Part shown: in pieces, positions 46,842 to 56,960 of the stretch
How the letters are laid out: the number at the start of each line of letters is the position of its first letter
How positions within the stretch are numbered: the first letter of the stretch is position 1
Assembly: GCA_963826795.1 (NCBI GenBank)
Contig: CAWGYT010000018.1
Location: 372,001 to 436,000 of the forward strand
DNA: 64,000 nt
Reading direction: 5' to 3'
Source of the DNA: CAWGYT01 sp963826795
Lineage (GTDB): Bacteria > Planctomycetota > Planctomycetia > Pirellulales > Pirellulaceae
The notes under the pieces: model-generated
What the model was told of the DNA's origin: nothing
What the model saw: only the letters and a program-made list of their open reading frames with translations
Databases searched by the model: none
Translations under genes and position numbers: made by a program

Positions 46842-48518
46842 ATGCGCGGCATCGATTTATTTCTCGAGACTCTCGCCGATTTCGGTATTCGACATCTCTT
46901 CGGCAATCCGGGTACGTCCGAACTGCCGTTGAACGACGCGATCCGAGACCACCCCCGTCTGACTTACATTCTCGGGCTACATGAAATTCCCGTGATGGGC
47001 ATGGCCGACGGCTTCGCCATGGCATCCGGTCAGCTCGGCGTCGTCAACCTGCACGTCAGCTGCGGCGTCGGCAATGCGATGGGCCTGCTCTACAACGCGT
47101 TTCGCGAGGGGAGCCCACTGCTGGTGACGGCAGGTCAGCAGGATCGTCGGCTGCTTATCGAAGAACCCATCCTGTACGGCGATCTGGTCCGGGTCGTCCA
47201 GCCTTGGACGAAATTCGCCTTCGAGGTGCACCGGGTGGCCGAGCTGCCCACGGTGATGCGCCGCGCGATCCAGGCCGCGTTAACTCCGCCCACAGGCCCG
47301 GTCTTCATCTCACTCCCGATGGACTTGCAAATGGAGGAGGTGCGCGGGATCCAGCCGGCAGAGATCCGCCTGCCGCGCACCCAGGTCCACCCGCCCCGCA
47401 AGGCGGTGATGGAAGCCGCTGAACTGCTGGCCGCTGCCCAGCACCCCGCAATTCTGGCCGGTAGCCGGGTCACCTCCCGCGGCGCCGTTGAGCCGCTGGT
47501 CAGGATCGCCGAAACCTTGGGGGCGCCGGTCTTTTCCGAGCCTCTGTCGCACCACGGCCGACTCGCGTTTCCATGCGACCATCCGCTGTATGCCCAATCG
47601 CTGCCAATGTGGTCACCCGAGATCCGAAGCCGTTTGGATCGATTCGACGTCCTCCTCGTGACCGGCATGGACCTTTTCCGACTCTACATCTACCACGAAC
47701 CCGCTCAGGCGATTCCGGAAACGGTCCGAATCATTCACCTGGACGAGGATCCCCGCGAGCTCGGCAAGAATTATCCCTTGGCGGTCGGACTTTGGGGTGA
47801 CACACGAACGGGACTGGAGGATCTCGCGGAGGAACTCGACCGGCAACTGACGGCATCCCAGCGATCATTCGCCGCCGCCCGCCGGGATGACCAGACCCGC
47901 CAATCGCAGCAACAGCGCGAATCGCTGGCGGCCGCCCTGGGCTCGCAGACACCGACGTCTCCGCCCTCGGCCACCCAACTGATGCACGCCATTGCCCGGG
48001 CTCTGCCGGACGACGTCGCGGTGATTGAAGCCGCGGTCACCACCACCGGGTCCCTGCTGGAACGACTCGGGGCCCTCCGCAACACGTCGGGCTACTTCGG
48101 CCAACGTGGCTGGACGCTTGGCTGGGGCTTGAACGCTGCCCTCGGCGTCAAGCTCGCGTGGCCCAACCGCCCTGTCTTGGGCATCCTCGGCGATGGCGCC
48201 GCCATGTATGGTATTCAGGGGCTGTGGTCGGCAGCGCACCATCAAATCCCCGTCACGTTTGTGATCTGCAACAACGGCCAGTATCAAATTCTCAAGGAAG
48301 GCGCCGTCGGATTGAAGTTGCCGCACGCAGAGCGAAATGAATTTACGGCCTTGGATCTGAGCGAACCTGCCATCGATTTCGTAGCCCTCGCCGGATCCCT
48401 GGGCGTCGCGGCGATGCGTCTCACGCATCCCGACCAGATTACCGACGCGCTCCGCGAAGCCTGGCAACGCGATCGCCCACTGCTGATCGATGTTCCGCTG
48501 GCCCGGGAAGTCCCTTAA
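46842..48518 (+). CDS. Thiamine-diphosphate-dependent decarboxylase, benzoylformate-decarboxylase-like
   Basis: The 558-residue ThDP enzyme of the acetolactate synthase superfamily has FLETLADFGIRHLFGNPGTSEL at the N-terminus, the ThDP-activating glutamate E48 (GLHEIP), and the ThDP motif GDGAAMYGIQGLWSAAHH with NNGQYQIL. The overall form fits benzoylformate decarboxylase (MdlC)-type enzymes. The true 2-oxoacid substrate is not clear, since planctomycetes rarely carry the mandelate pathway. It may be linked to aromatic or amino-acid catabolism. Confidence 0.85.
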   Translation: MRGIDLFLETLADFGIRHLFGNPGTSELPLNDAIRDHPRLTYILGLHEIPVMGMADGFAMASGQLGVVNLHVSCGVGNAMGLLYNAFREGSPLLVTAGQQDRRLLIEEPILYGDLVRVVQPWTKFAFEVHRVAELPTVMRRAIQAALTPPTGPVFISLPMDLQMEEVRGIQPAEIRLPRTQVHPPRKAVMEAAELLAAAQHPAILAGSRVTSRGAVEPLVRIAETLGAPVFSEPLSHHGRLAFPCDHPLYAQSLPMWSPEIRSRLDRFDVLLVTGMDLFRLYIYHEPAQAIPETVRIIHLDEDPRELGKNYPLAVGLWGDTRTGLEDLAEELDRQLTASQRSFAAARRDDQTRQSQQQRESLAAALGSQTPTSPPSATQLMHAIARALPDDVAVIEAAVTTTGSLLERLGALRNTSGYFGQRGWTLGWGLNAALGVKLAWPNRPVLGILGDGAAMYGIQGLWSAAHHQIPVTFVICNNGQYQILKEGAVGLKLPHAERNEFTALDLSEPAIDFVALAGSLGVAAMRLTHPDQITDALREAWQRDRPLLIDVPLAREVP

Positions 48519-48521
48519 CGA

Positions 48522-48560
48522 AAAAAGCCAGGAATGCGGATTCGCTCCGCGCTCCTGGCC
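48522..48560 (-). terminator. Rho-independent terminator of glnA
   Basis: On the minus strand a 14-base arm (GCCAGGAATGCGGA, 48528-48541) and its near-complement (48547-48560) form a hairpin with a TTCGC loop, followed on the minus strand by TTTTTT (complement of the A-run 48522-48527). It lies ~85 bases past the glnA stop. Confidence 0.8.
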
Positions 48561-48644
48561 CAAACATGTCATCCCAACCCATGCGAGCAGCCGCCAACTC
48601 GATCGGACGGCTGGGCCATCTCCCGTGGGGGCGGCAAGAGGCCC

Positions 48645-50057
48645 TTACATATCGTAGTACAAGCAGAACTCGTAGGGATGCGGCCGCAGACGCATGGCAT
48701 CGACCTCCTGCAATCGTTTGTAGTTGATCCACGTCGAGATCACATCCTCCGTGAAGACATCGCCTCGTAGCAAGAATTCGTGGTCACTCTCGAGCGCATC
48801 CAGGGCGGCTTCGAGTGAACCCGGCGTCTTCGGCACGGCGGCGGCTTCTTCCGGCGGCAGATCGTAGATATCCTTGTCGAGCGGATCGCCCGGATTTATC
48901 TTGTTCTGGATTCCATCGATCGCGGCCATCAGCAACGCGGAAAAGGCAAGATAGGGATTGCAGCTCGGATCGGGACAACGAAATTCAACCCGTTTGGACT
49001 TCGGGCTGGGGCTGTACATCGGAATGCGACAGGCCGCGGAACGGTTTCGCTGCGAGTAGGCGAGATTCACGGGCGCCTCATAACCCGGCACCAGTCGCTT
49101 GTAGCTGTTGGTGGTCGGATTCGTGAACGCCAGGATTGCCGGGGCGTGCTTAAGGATCCCTCCGATCGCGTGCAACCCCATTTCGCTTAAGCCGGCATAA
49201 TTGTCGCCCGCAAACAGCGGCTCGCCATCCTTCCAAAGCGAGATGTGAGTGTGCATGCCCGAACCGTTGTCGCCAAACATTGGCTTGGGCATGAACGTCA
49301 CCGTCTTGTTATGCCTTTTCGCCACGTTCTTGACGATATACTTGTAGAGCAACAGATGGTCCGCCATCTGGACCAGCTCGTTGAATCGCAGGTCGATTTC
49401 GGATTGACCGGCCGTCGCCACTTCGTGGTGCTGGCACTCGACATCCAAACCGCACTCAATCATGGTCTGCATCATCTCGTTGCGCAGATCCATCAGCTGG
49501 TCGCCCGGTGGCACCGGGAAGTAACCCTCTTTGTGCCGTAGCTTGTAGGCCAGATTAGGATTCTCCTCGCGGCCTCGATTCCACTGTCCCTCGATGCTGT
49601 CCAGGTGGAAGAAGGAATGCTGAGCTGCGGTATCAAAACGCACGTCGTCGAAGACGAAGAACTCCGCCTCGGGCCCGAAGTAGGCGACGTCGGCCACTCC
49701 CGAGGTCCGCAGATAATTCGCCGCCTTGCGAGCCACATTCCGCGGATCACGGCTGTAGTCCTCGCGGGTAATCGGATCCTGGATATTGCAGATCATGACG
49801 AGAGTTGCAAGCTGCGTAAACGGATCCAAAAAGGCCGTTTCGGGCTGTGGCACGACCAGCATGTCGCTTTCGTTGATCGCCTGCCAACCGCGAATGCTGG
49901 AGCCATCAAATCCCAACCCTTCTTCGAACACGTCCTCGGTAAGCTTGCCGACCGGAATCGTAAAATGCTGCCAAAGGCCGGGGAAGTCCATGAATCGAAG
50001 ATCAACGGCCTTCACGTCCTTCTCACGACATAACGCCAATACTTCTTTGGGTGTCAT
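48645..50057 (-). CDS. glnA: Glutamine synthetase type I
   Basis: The 470-residue GSI dodecamer subunit makes glutamine from glutamate, ammonia and ATP. Key segments are FGPEAEFFVFDD, MPKPMFGDNGSGMHTH and the adenylylation site DKDIYDLPPEE with Y398, marking GSI-beta, which GlnE adenylylates. AAGGGA precedes the start. A terminator follows at 48522-48560, so it is likely monocistronic. No ntrBC or glnB is in the window. Confidence 0.97.
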   Translation of the reverse strand: MTPKEVLALCREKDVKAVDLRFMDFPGLWQHFTIPVGKLTEDVFEEGLGFDGSSIRGWQAINESDMLVVPQPETAFLDPFTQLATLVMICNIQDPITREDYSRDPRNVARKAANYLRTSGVADVAYFGPEAEFFVFDDVRFDTAAQHSFFHLDSIEGQWNRGREENPNLAYKLRHKEGYFPVPPGDQLMDLRNEMMQTMIECGLDVECQHHEVATAGQSEIDLRFNELVQMADHLLLYKYIVKNVAKRHNKTVTFMPKPMFGDNGSGMHTHISLWKDGEPLFAGDNYAGLSEMGLHAIGGILKHAPAILAFTNPTTNSYKRLVPGYEAPVNLAYSQRNRSAACRIPMYSPSPKSKRVEFRCPDPSCNPYLAFSALLMAAIDGIQNKINPGDPLDKDIYDLPPEEAAAVPKTPGSLEAALDALESDHEFLLRGDVFTEDVISTWINYKRLQEVDAMRLRPHPYEFCLYYDM

Positions 50058-50681
50058 TCTGATTCCCTTTCAATGAACGCAAGAAATGCTGTCGGACGAT
50101 TGCAGTGCGCCGGCATCGCGTGGCCCGCCCCACGGCGGGTTGCCTCCAGGGCCGCCCCTCCCCTACTCGGCACTCCTCGGGCCAACGCATCGGCAGACTG
50201 GCCGTCAGAGACCGACAAAACGAAATCCGGTCGTCGAGTCTCGCCGATCGCCGATCGCCGAAAGGCGACTCGCTTCCCGATAGAAAATGCCCATCGGTAT
50301 TGCCCGACCCCAACCAATAATCCTGGATCACATCCCGACCACCTCCGTCGGGTATCGGATGCGGTCGCAAGGCGATGCATTCGCCACGGCCCCGCTTCGA
50401 CTCCGTGTCAATGTCCAGTCGTCCAGGGTTACGCGCGACCGGCCCGACCGCCTCGCGATGGCCCCACGACACGCAACAACTTAGCGACTCGCTCGCCACC
50501 GGGGAATCCCCCAGAGCGATCCCGGCGCAAGTTACAATGCTCGACAAGACCAGGCTTCGACAGCCGCCTTGCCGCCAGGACAGGCACCTCGAAACTAACG
50601 GAGCCCGAGAACTGGGCCCTTCCGAGAACTGGGCCCTTCCGGGGAAATCGACACCGCCGCCCAGTCGAGCGCCCGGCCGAC
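50058..50681. other. Intergenic region upstream of glnA with a tandem duplication
   Basis: These ~620 GC-rich bases should hold the glnA promoter reading leftward, but no sigma-54 TGGCAC/TTGC pair or other clear promoter was found. A 17-base unit (cgagaactgggcccttc) is directly repeated at 50606-50639. Several open frames cross here on both strands; none has supporting features. Confidence 0.45.
50606..50639. repeat. 17-bp direct tandem duplication
   Basis: Two identical adjacent copies of cgagaactgggcccttc occur at 50606-50622 and 50623-50639. Confidence 0.85.
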
Positions 50682-53357
50682 TCATCGCCTCACATACATG
50701 CTCGAGCGGCGGAGATGGTGCGGCGGATTGACGTGATCGCGGCGGATAACCGTCGCCGCTCGGAAACGGAACAGCAGCGCCAGGAATGCCGGGACCAATA
50801 CGGGTCGCACGACAAACGTATCCAGCATGACGCCCAGCGAGAGGGCAAAGCCCAGTTCAACGATCCCGCGCAGGCTGCCCGTGGTCATGGAGACAAAGGT
50901 TCCTGCCATGATCACGCCACAGCTGGTGATAATACCTCCCGTTCGGACAATGGCCCGCCGCAAGCCGCCGAACAAACCATGCGACGCCTGCTCCTCGAAG
51001 ACCCGCGTCACGAGGTAAATGTTGTAATCCTGTCCGATGGCGACCAGGATCACGAACAAGAACAGGGGGACTTTCCAATCCAATCCGTGGTAGGTCTCGC
51101 CGTAAATCATCTGAAAGGCGAGTTGCGTGGCGCCCATCGTGACATAGTAGCTGAACAGCACGGACAGAATGAGATAAAAGCAGACGATTGGCCGGCGCAG
51201 GATCACCAGCAAGACCGCCAAGACCGCGAGCACGACCAGAACCTGGATTCGCCGATTGTCGCCGCGCGTCACCTCCCGCAGATCTCGAATGGCCGAAGTC
51301 GTGCCAGCAAAGGAAAATTCCGCTCCGTGCCAGTAAGATCCGGAATCGGTGCCGAGCGTCTCGGCAAGCCGACTGATTTCGTTGAGCACGCCGATGGCGG
51401 CGATTGAGAACGGGTCATACTTCAAGACCACTTCCAGCCGTGCGACATCACCGTTCAGCTGCGAGACTTTGCTCAGGTAGAGCGAGCGCGTGAGTTCGTG
51501 GCTCTGCAACGCCGCCTTCTTCAGCGAAAACCCCGTCGGCGGTTCCCCACGTGGCTCGGACAAGCTCCGCACCGAGCTCACCCCGTCGACGTAGAGCGCC
51601 GAGGTCAGCTCGCCGAGTGCTTGTTTGCCGGGACCCGAATCCAGATCTCGACCCGGAACGTGCACGAGGACCACGACCGGACCCGTTTCACCCACCGGAA
51701 AATGTCGCCGCATTTGCTCCGCGCCCCGCTTGCTCGGACGCGTCGCTCCAAGCTCGCTGAGAAAGTCGTAAGTCACCTGAACGTGGGTTCCCAGCACGGC
51801 GAGCGGGGTCATGAGGAGAATGCTGGCCGCGAGAATTCGGCCGGGCCAGTTCACGATGAGCCGGGCCAGTCGCTCCCAGAAACGATCCTTCTGGCTGAAC
51901 CCAGGCTTGGCCGCCGAATCGCCACCCCGGACAAATCCGAACGGCCAAAACACAGCAGGCCCGAGGGCACTTAGCAGCGCCGGCGCAAGGCTCAGGCAGG
52001 CGGCAAGCGTCACCGCCAGACAAAGTCCGATGGCGGGACCACTGTTCCGAAATTTGCCGAACTGGGCAAAGAACATCGTTGCCAGCCCAATGATCGTGGT
52101 CAGCGCGCTGGCGGTCAGCGCATCGCCGACCCCGTGGAGTGCCCAGCTCACCGCAGAGGCACCGCTGCGACCTCGCTCCAACTCCTCCTTGTAACGTGAA
52201 ATCAAGAACAGGCAAAAATCCGTGCCGGCGCCAAACAGAATCACCACGACAAAAATCCTGGTCGTCGTGAAGATCTTAAAGTTCCACCACTCCCACCCCG
52301 GAACTCGATGCAACTGAGTCAACGCGGCGACACAAGCCGTGGCGACGGCAACCGACACGAGAATCGTCACCAACGGAATTGCGACCAGTAGCGGCGATCG
52401 ATAAACGACGGTCAGGATGAGAACGACGAGTACGACCGTGTAGAGCTCCGTGTTTTGGATGCTCTCGGCGGCCGACCGCAGCATGTCGCCACCCACGGCG
52501 GCCGACCCGGTAATGCCCAGAACGAGTCCTTCCGGAAAGTCGGCATGACTTCGGACTCGATCGAGCTCGGCTTCGACATCCTGCAAGACTCGGATGTTAT
52601 CGGTCGCCATGAATTCCTGCGAGAGCCGCACGACGACTAATTCTGCGGCGCGGTCACGGCTTCTCAACTTGGATCCCACGACATCCGTATAGCGCGTCCA
52701 GACGTCGATAATCGGGAGTTCGGCCGAGTTGGCAGGCAACAGCTCGGCACCGGGAAGCGGCAGGCGGGGAAGATAGTCGGTCGCCAGTCGTGCCTCGGCG
52801 GCCGCTTCGTCCGCCATGCCGCGCTGCAAGTAGAAATATGCCTTGTTGTTGTAAGCCTCCCCGCACCGAGGATCCAAACGCTGCGCTTCGTCCCAAGCCG
52901 CGGCGGCCCGCTGAGCAGCCTCGTCGGCCTCGGCGAACGCCTCGGCCGCCTCCGCGTCACGTCCTTCGGCCTTGAGCCGCTCTGCGTCGCCGGTTCGCTT
53001 TCCCACCTCGCGGTAGGACGCGACACCCCATAGATTGTGCATCCGGGCAGCCACACGATCGATGGCCTGCAGATCCTCCGACGTGAGCGGATGATCCTCG
53101 CGCGTCGCCAGCAGAACCATCTCGCTCTTTGCACGCCGCCGTGGAAAGGCCTGTTCCAACAGCTGCTCGGCCCGAACACTGGTCGCCGAACTGGGGAGGT
53201 AAGCAAGATCCCCGTCGTACGTCACGTCGTCCCAGCGCGGCGCGTAGAACCTCGTCAAGACCACGACCGCGATCCAAGAAGCCAAAACGGCCCACCAATG
53301 CCGAGCGACAAGTTGGCCGAAGCGAGCAAACATCGGCAAACGGAGATCGTCGTTCAC
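50682..53357 (-). CDS. RND/MMPL-family membrane exporter with a TPR-like insert
   Basis: The ~891-residue MMPL-type protein has an N-terminal helix, an outer-side domain, six helices, a second outer domain and six more helices. Motifs include TRIFVVVILFGAGTDFCLF and FVILVAIGQDYNIYLVTR, containing the Asp-Tyr/Phe signature of RND transporters, and PVVVLVHVPGRDLDSG-type loops. GTG 53357 is preferred because AGGGG lies 7 bases upstream; the next ATG, 24 bases on, lacks a site. The first outer domain contains ~65 residues resembling a TPR (EAFAEADEAAQRAAAAWDEA, YNNKAYFYLQRGMADEAA), rare in this family. It probably exports lipids or hopanoids. Confidence 0.85.
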   Translation of the reverse strand: MNDDLRLPMFARFGQLVARHWWAVLASWIAVVVLTRFYAPRWDDVTYDGDLAYLPSSATSVRAEQLLEQAFPRRRAKSEMVLLATREDHPLTSEDLQAIDRVAARMHNLWGVASYREVGKRTGDAERLKAEGRDAEAAEAFAEADEAAQRAAAAWDEAQRLDPRCGEAYNNKAYFYLQRGMADEAAAEARLATDYLPRLPLPGAELLPANSAELPIIDVWTRYTDVVGSKLRSRDRAAELVVVRLSQEFMATDNIRVLQDVEAELDRVRSHADFPEGLVLGITGSAAVGGDMLRSAAESIQNTELYTVVLVVLILTVVYRSPLLVAIPLVTILVSVAVATACVAALTQLHRVPGWEWWNFKIFTTTRIFVVVILFGAGTDFCLFLISRYKEELERGRSGASAVSWALHGVGDALTASALTTIIGLATMFFAQFGKFRNSGPAIGLCLAVTLAACLSLAPALLSALGPAVFWPFGFVRGGDSAAKPGFSQKDRFWERLARLIVNWPGRILAASILLMTPLAVLGTHVQVTYDFLSELGATRPSKRGAEQMRRHFPVGETGPVVVLVHVPGRDLDSGPGKQALGELTSALYVDGVSSVRSLSEPRGEPPTGFSLKKAALQSHELTRSLYLSKVSQLNGDVARLEVVLKYDPFSIAAIGVLNEISRLAETLGTDSGSYWHGAEFSFAGTTSAIRDLREVTRGDNRRIQVLVVLAVLAVLLVILRRPIVCFYLILSVLFSYYVTMGATQLAFQMIYGETYHGLDWKVPLFLFVILVAIGQDYNIYLVTRVFEEQASHGLFGGLRRAIVRTGGIITSCGVIMAGTFVSMTTGSLRGIVELGFALSLGVMLDTFVVRPVLVPAFLALLFRFRAATVIRRDHVNPPHHLRRSSMYVRR

Positions 53358-53685
53358 GAGCGTTCCCCTCGACGGCCAGCGACCCACCGTGGAACGCGTG
53401 CGAAACGCTGCGGATGCGACGACGCCAGGAACGGCCTCGCGTGACGACTCTCCAGAATCCGGCGAGCGGCTAGATCGGACGCGAGTCGCTGCCCCGACTG
53501 GAAACACCGACCCCCTCGGAATTCGCTCGCTCGGACGGAGGTTGGGCTGGGTTTGACGGCATCCATGGCCCAATGTTAGCGACGGATGCCGAGGTTTCCA
53601 AGAGAGCCCCGAAAAAGGGGAGACGCCCCCTTCTCAACGCGCCGACGGTCGTCTCGGTACGTGTTCGGCCCGGTGGCGGCTTCAC
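53358..53685. other. Intergenic region
   Basis: In this 328-base region between the MMPL and S41 protease genes nothing recognisable was seen apart from the ribosome-binding site for the exporter. The two genes could share a transcript, but the gap is large. Confidence 0.4.
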
Positions 53686-55401
53686 CTACCAGCTCAAACC
53701 AACGCTCTCACGGCCCCCGCGGCTGTCGGCTTGAGCGGAGCGGTTGGCGGATGCGGCGTCCTGGAGACGAGCGGCAACAAGCTGTCCGGCAATTTTCGTC
53801 CCGGCCGCGAGGACCGGATCCTCTTCACTGTTTCCAGGAGCTCGAATTCCGTCGGAGGGCTTCAAAGCGGTTTGGACGCGGACGTCCGGCTCCACCCCCC
53901 CCTGACTGATTGCCTGCCCACTCGGCGAATAAAACTTGGCGGTCGTCAATCGAACGCCACCTTTGGCGACTCGCAGCGGGAAAATGCCTTGCACCGAACC
54001 TTTTCCATAGCTTCGGTCGCCGACAACCGTCCCCCGTCGATGGTCGCGTATCGCACCCGCGAAGATTTCGCTCGCACTGGCGGAATCATTATCGATCAGA
54101 ACCACCAAGGGGACTCGCCACGTTCCGACGCGATGAGCCTTATAGTCGTAGTTCTCACGTACGCTTCGGCCGTGCGTCGCGACGATCGTGCCCTCTTGTA
54201 TGAACCGGTCTGCGACTTCGACCGACTCATTCAACAACCCACCCGGATTGCCGCGCACGTCCACGATCAGACTTCGCATCCCTTCGCGATGCAGCTTCCA
54301 AAGTGCGGCGTCAACATCGCGACTGGTGGTCTTCTGGAAACTGCTGATGCGAAGATAACCGACACCTGCCTCCGGATCGACCATTCGCACCCCCTCGACG
54401 CTCGGGACTTCGACCCGCTCGCGCCGGACCTGAAGTTGGCGGCTCTGACCGTCCGAGCTCAACAGGGTCACTTCCACGTAACTGCCTTGCTGGCCCTTCA
54501 GCAGGTCAGCTGCGCGATCGGTCGACAAGTCACGTGTCGACTGCCCGTCGACCGCCACGATTCGATCTCCCGCGCGGATGCCAGCTCGCTCGGCTGGGCC
54601 GCTGGATATCACATTCGCAATCAGCAGTGTTCCCTCGTCGCCCTTCAGTTCGATGCCCAGGCCCACGAAATTCCCTTCGATCTGCGAATAGACCTCGTCC
54701 AACTGGTCGGCGGTCAGGTACGTCGAATAGGCATCCAGTGCTCCGGTGGCCCCACACATGTATTCCAGCAAGACGGCCGTCGCGCTGACGCTCAATCGAC
54801 GTTCGACCAGTTGACCGACCCACCGGACCAAGTCTTGTGCCTGTCGTCGCTCTCGGACGTTTCGCTGTCCGAGGACCTGGTCAACGTATTGCATGAGCGC
54901 CTCGGCCTCCTGTGGTGTGTACCGGGCCCGGTTGACCTCTCGGAACGAGGGATCGGCCAAGGCGATTCGCAAGGAATTGCTGCCACGCTGTAAGAGTTCG
55001 TTCCAGTTTGGCTCTTCCACGTAGTGCGACTGGATTTTGAGCACGACTTCGCCGTAGAGATCCAACGTTTGCTGTTCAGTCAGCTGCTGCAGAATTGCCA
55101 AATAACTGCGGTCGACATAGCGCCGAGAAAGATCAAAGTGCGTGCGTGCGGTCGAAAGGCGGCGTTTGAGGTGTTCGCTGCCGGGGTGCCGACGAGCCGC
55201 CTCTTCATAATGGGTCAGAGCCTCTCCCCACCGATTCTCCGCCTCGAGTCGGAGACCGTCATCGAGCACGCGAGCCACGTCACTCGAATCGTCCCGATCC
55301 AATGACCGAAACGCTTCCTGAGCCGGCAGTGCGGGAGCGTAAGAGACGAGAAAAAAGAGCGATCCGAGCAGGAAAAACGCAGCGCGATTCCAGGGTTTCA
55401 T
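53686..55401 (-). CDS. S41 carboxyl-terminal processing protease with PDZ domain
   Basis: The 571-residue periplasmic protease has a signal peptide (NRAAFFLLGSLFFLVSY). An N-terminal ~90-residue helical part with a TPR-like YEEAARRHPGSEHLKRRL precedes a PDZ domain (EGNFVGLGIELKGDEGTLLIA). The S41 catalytic core contains VDVRGNPGGLLNES, the nucleophile serine in DNDSASASEIFAGAI and the general-base lysine in GDRSYGKGSVQ. It belongs to the CtpA/Prc family that trims C-termini of envelope proteins. ATG 55401 starts a good signal peptide; an upstream ATG at 55419 adds six residues. Confidence 0.92.
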   Translation of the reverse strand: MKPWNRAAFFLLGSLFFLVSYAPALPAQEAFRSLDRDDSSDVARVLDDGLRLEAENRWGEALTHYEEAARRHPGSEHLKRRLSTARTHFDLSRRYVDRSYLAILQQLTEQQTLDLYGEVVLKIQSHYVEEPNWNELLQRGSNSLRIALADPSFREVNRARYTPQEAEALMQYVDQVLGQRNVRERRQAQDLVRWVGQLVERRLSVSATAVLLEYMCGATGALDAYSTYLTADQLDEVYSQIEGNFVGLGIELKGDEGTLLIANVISSGPAERAGIRAGDRIVAVDGQSTRDLSTDRAADLLKGQQGSYVEVTLLSSDGQSRQLQVRRERVEVPSVEGVRMVDPEAGVGYLRISSFQKTTSRDVDAALWKLHREGMRSLIVDVRGNPGGLLNESVEVADRFIQEGTIVATHGRSVRENYDYKAHRVGTWRVPLVVLIDNDSASASEIFAGAIRDHRRGTVVGDRSYGKGSVQGIFPLRVAKGGVRLTTAKFYSPSGQAISQGGVEPDVRVQTALKPSDGIRAPGNSEEDPVLAAGTKIAGQLVAARLQDAASANRSAQADSRGGRESVGLSW

Positions 55402-56015
55402 CGAGCGAGATCCACACATCAGAGGGGCGTTAGCGGTCTACATCCTTGCCACCGAGCCCAAAAAGAAAGCAAACTGAGGCTGCCAATGTGACAATCAGAG
55501 TAGTGCGCCGTTCCACGCCGTGTCGGGATTTATACGAACCACTTCGGGGAAAGCGAGTCCGTGCTCTCGGCCCAGTTGAATATAGGTCATGTTTCCAAAG
55601 TGGTCAAAAAATCCTCGTTGATTTCTCGCGCCTCAGCTCCCGCAAAGGCGGCATCACCTGCCACCTGAACTCCGTCTCTGACCTCTCGACGGCTTATGCG
55701 GGAGACCTTATCGGCCCGCCGCTCGTGACAGCGCGCCCGAAGTGCCGAGGGTTTGCTGCCCCGGTCGCCAGAATTCAAGTTGCTTGGCAGGCCCTTGGAC
55801 GTCGCGTTTTCTTGACAGTAGAGCCGCGCCGCCCGAATCGGCACGGGCCTAGGACAAGCTGTCCGGCGAGCAGCCGCCTGGGTCCGCCGGAAACGAGGAA
55901 ACAGAGTTGCCGCCTCGACGAGTCGAGGCGGCAACCCCTTACAGGACTCAAGTGTGACCCAGATGCCAGCGAACGAGGTGGACACCCACACCACAAACGG
56001 CCCTCAGTCTAAAAA
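55402..56015. other. Intergenic region with a long perfect hairpin
   Basis: The ~610 bases contain no credible gene; a 188-codon rightward frame has no ribosome-binding site. The strongest element is the 14-bp perfect inverted repeat at 55906-55935. Confidence 0.45.
55906..55935 (-). terminator. Perfect hairpin, probable terminator of the FKBP gene
   Basis: Arms GTTGCCGCCTCGAC (55906-55919) and GTCGAGGCGGCAAC (55922-55935) are perfect complements separated by only GA. On the minus strand the stem is followed by TCTGTTTCC, a modest U-rich stretch, ~80 bases past the FKBP stop. Termination is the likely role; a protein-binding palindrome is possible. Confidence 0.6.
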
Positions 56016-56768
56016 TCAGTTCTGGCCGGCGTCCGGGGGTTCGATCCCTAGCAGCTCAATGTCGAAGATGAGAACCGCATCCGGGCCAATGACGGGCGGC
56101 ATCCCTTGCGGCCCGTAGGCCAGTTCCGACGGAATGACCAGCTGCCGCCGCTCGCCTACCTTCATCATCTGGAGGGCTTCCGTCCAACCCGGAATGACCT
56201 GGTTAACCGGGAAGATGGCCGGCTCGTCTCGCTTATAGGAACTGTCAAACTCAGTTCCATCAATTAAGCGACCGCGATAATGAGTCTTGACCACATCCGT
56301 GTCCTTCGGCGTGGCCCCACTCCCCGCTTGCGTGACCTTGTAAAGCAGTCCGCTAGGCGTTGATTTGACTCCCTCCAGCGCCTTGTACTTTTCGAGAAAC
56401 TTGGGCCCATCGCGACGATTCTTCTCCGCCACCGAGGCCATCTTCTGCTGCATCCGCTGTTGGGCCGTCTGCTGGATCTGCGTCATGGCGGCCTCAAATT
56501 TCTCCTGGCTTACCTTCGACTCGGCATTGGCCAACGAGTCCTGAATCCCCTGAACGAGCGCCTGGAAGTCCAAGAGATCGGCATCGAGACCGTCTCGTGT
56601 GAAACCGCGGCCAATTTGTCGCCCAATTCCATAGGACGACTGCGCTTGCGGCGTGGCCAGCGGCACGGGCAGTTCACCTTGGTCTTGTCCAAACGCCACG
56701 TGAGGCAGGACCGCTAGCGTAACCAAAGCACCGAGCGCGAGCCGATACGCAGAACAACGATGACTCAT
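56016..56768 (-). CDS. Exported FKBP-type peptidyl-prolyl isomerase (FkpA/Mip-like)
   Basis: The 250-residue product has a signal peptide (ALGALVTLAVLPHVAFG), an N-terminal helical dimerisation domain with the typical SYGIGRQIGRGF start and QQTAQQRMQQKMASVAEKN, and a C-terminal FKBP domain (THYRGRLIDGTEFDSS, QVIPGWTEALQMMKVGERR, ELAYGPQGMPPVIGPDAVL). It catalyses proline isomerisation of proteins outside the cytoplasm. ATG 56768 follows GAGG by 8 bases. The gene ends near a strong hairpin. Confidence 0.94.
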   Translation of the reverse strand: MSHRCSAYRLALGALVTLAVLPHVAFGQDQGELPVPLATPQAQSSYGIGRQIGRGFTRDGLDADLLDFQALVQGIQDSLANAESKVSQEKFEAAMTQIQQTAQQRMQQKMASVAEKNRRDGPKFLEKYKALEGVKSTPSGLLYKVTQAGSGATPKDTDVVKTHYRGRLIDGTEFDSSYKRDEPAIFPVNQVIPGWTEALQMMKVGERRQLVIPSELAYGPQGMPPVIGPDAVLIFDIELLGIEPPDAGQN

Positions 56769-56960
56769 CAGAAATCCTCTATTTACTGTTGATCGTATTT
56801 CCCGCCTCGCGTGCATTATCGCGCAGGACGGGACGGCTTCGAAGGCGGACATTGACCATGCAGGTCGGACACGCACGAATCGGTGGTTGCCGATGCAAGG
56901 TGGGATCGTCGCATATCCGCCGCCTGCCGAGCCGCCATTATTGCGCATCCGCGCCGGGAA

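Noticed and set aside
50073..51407. A 444-codon plus-strand frame
   Set aside because: It overlaps the MMPL gene antisense and shows no domain or start signals.
53731..54993. A 420-codon plus-strand frame
   Set aside because: It is antisense to the S41 protease, whose catalytic motifs are clear.
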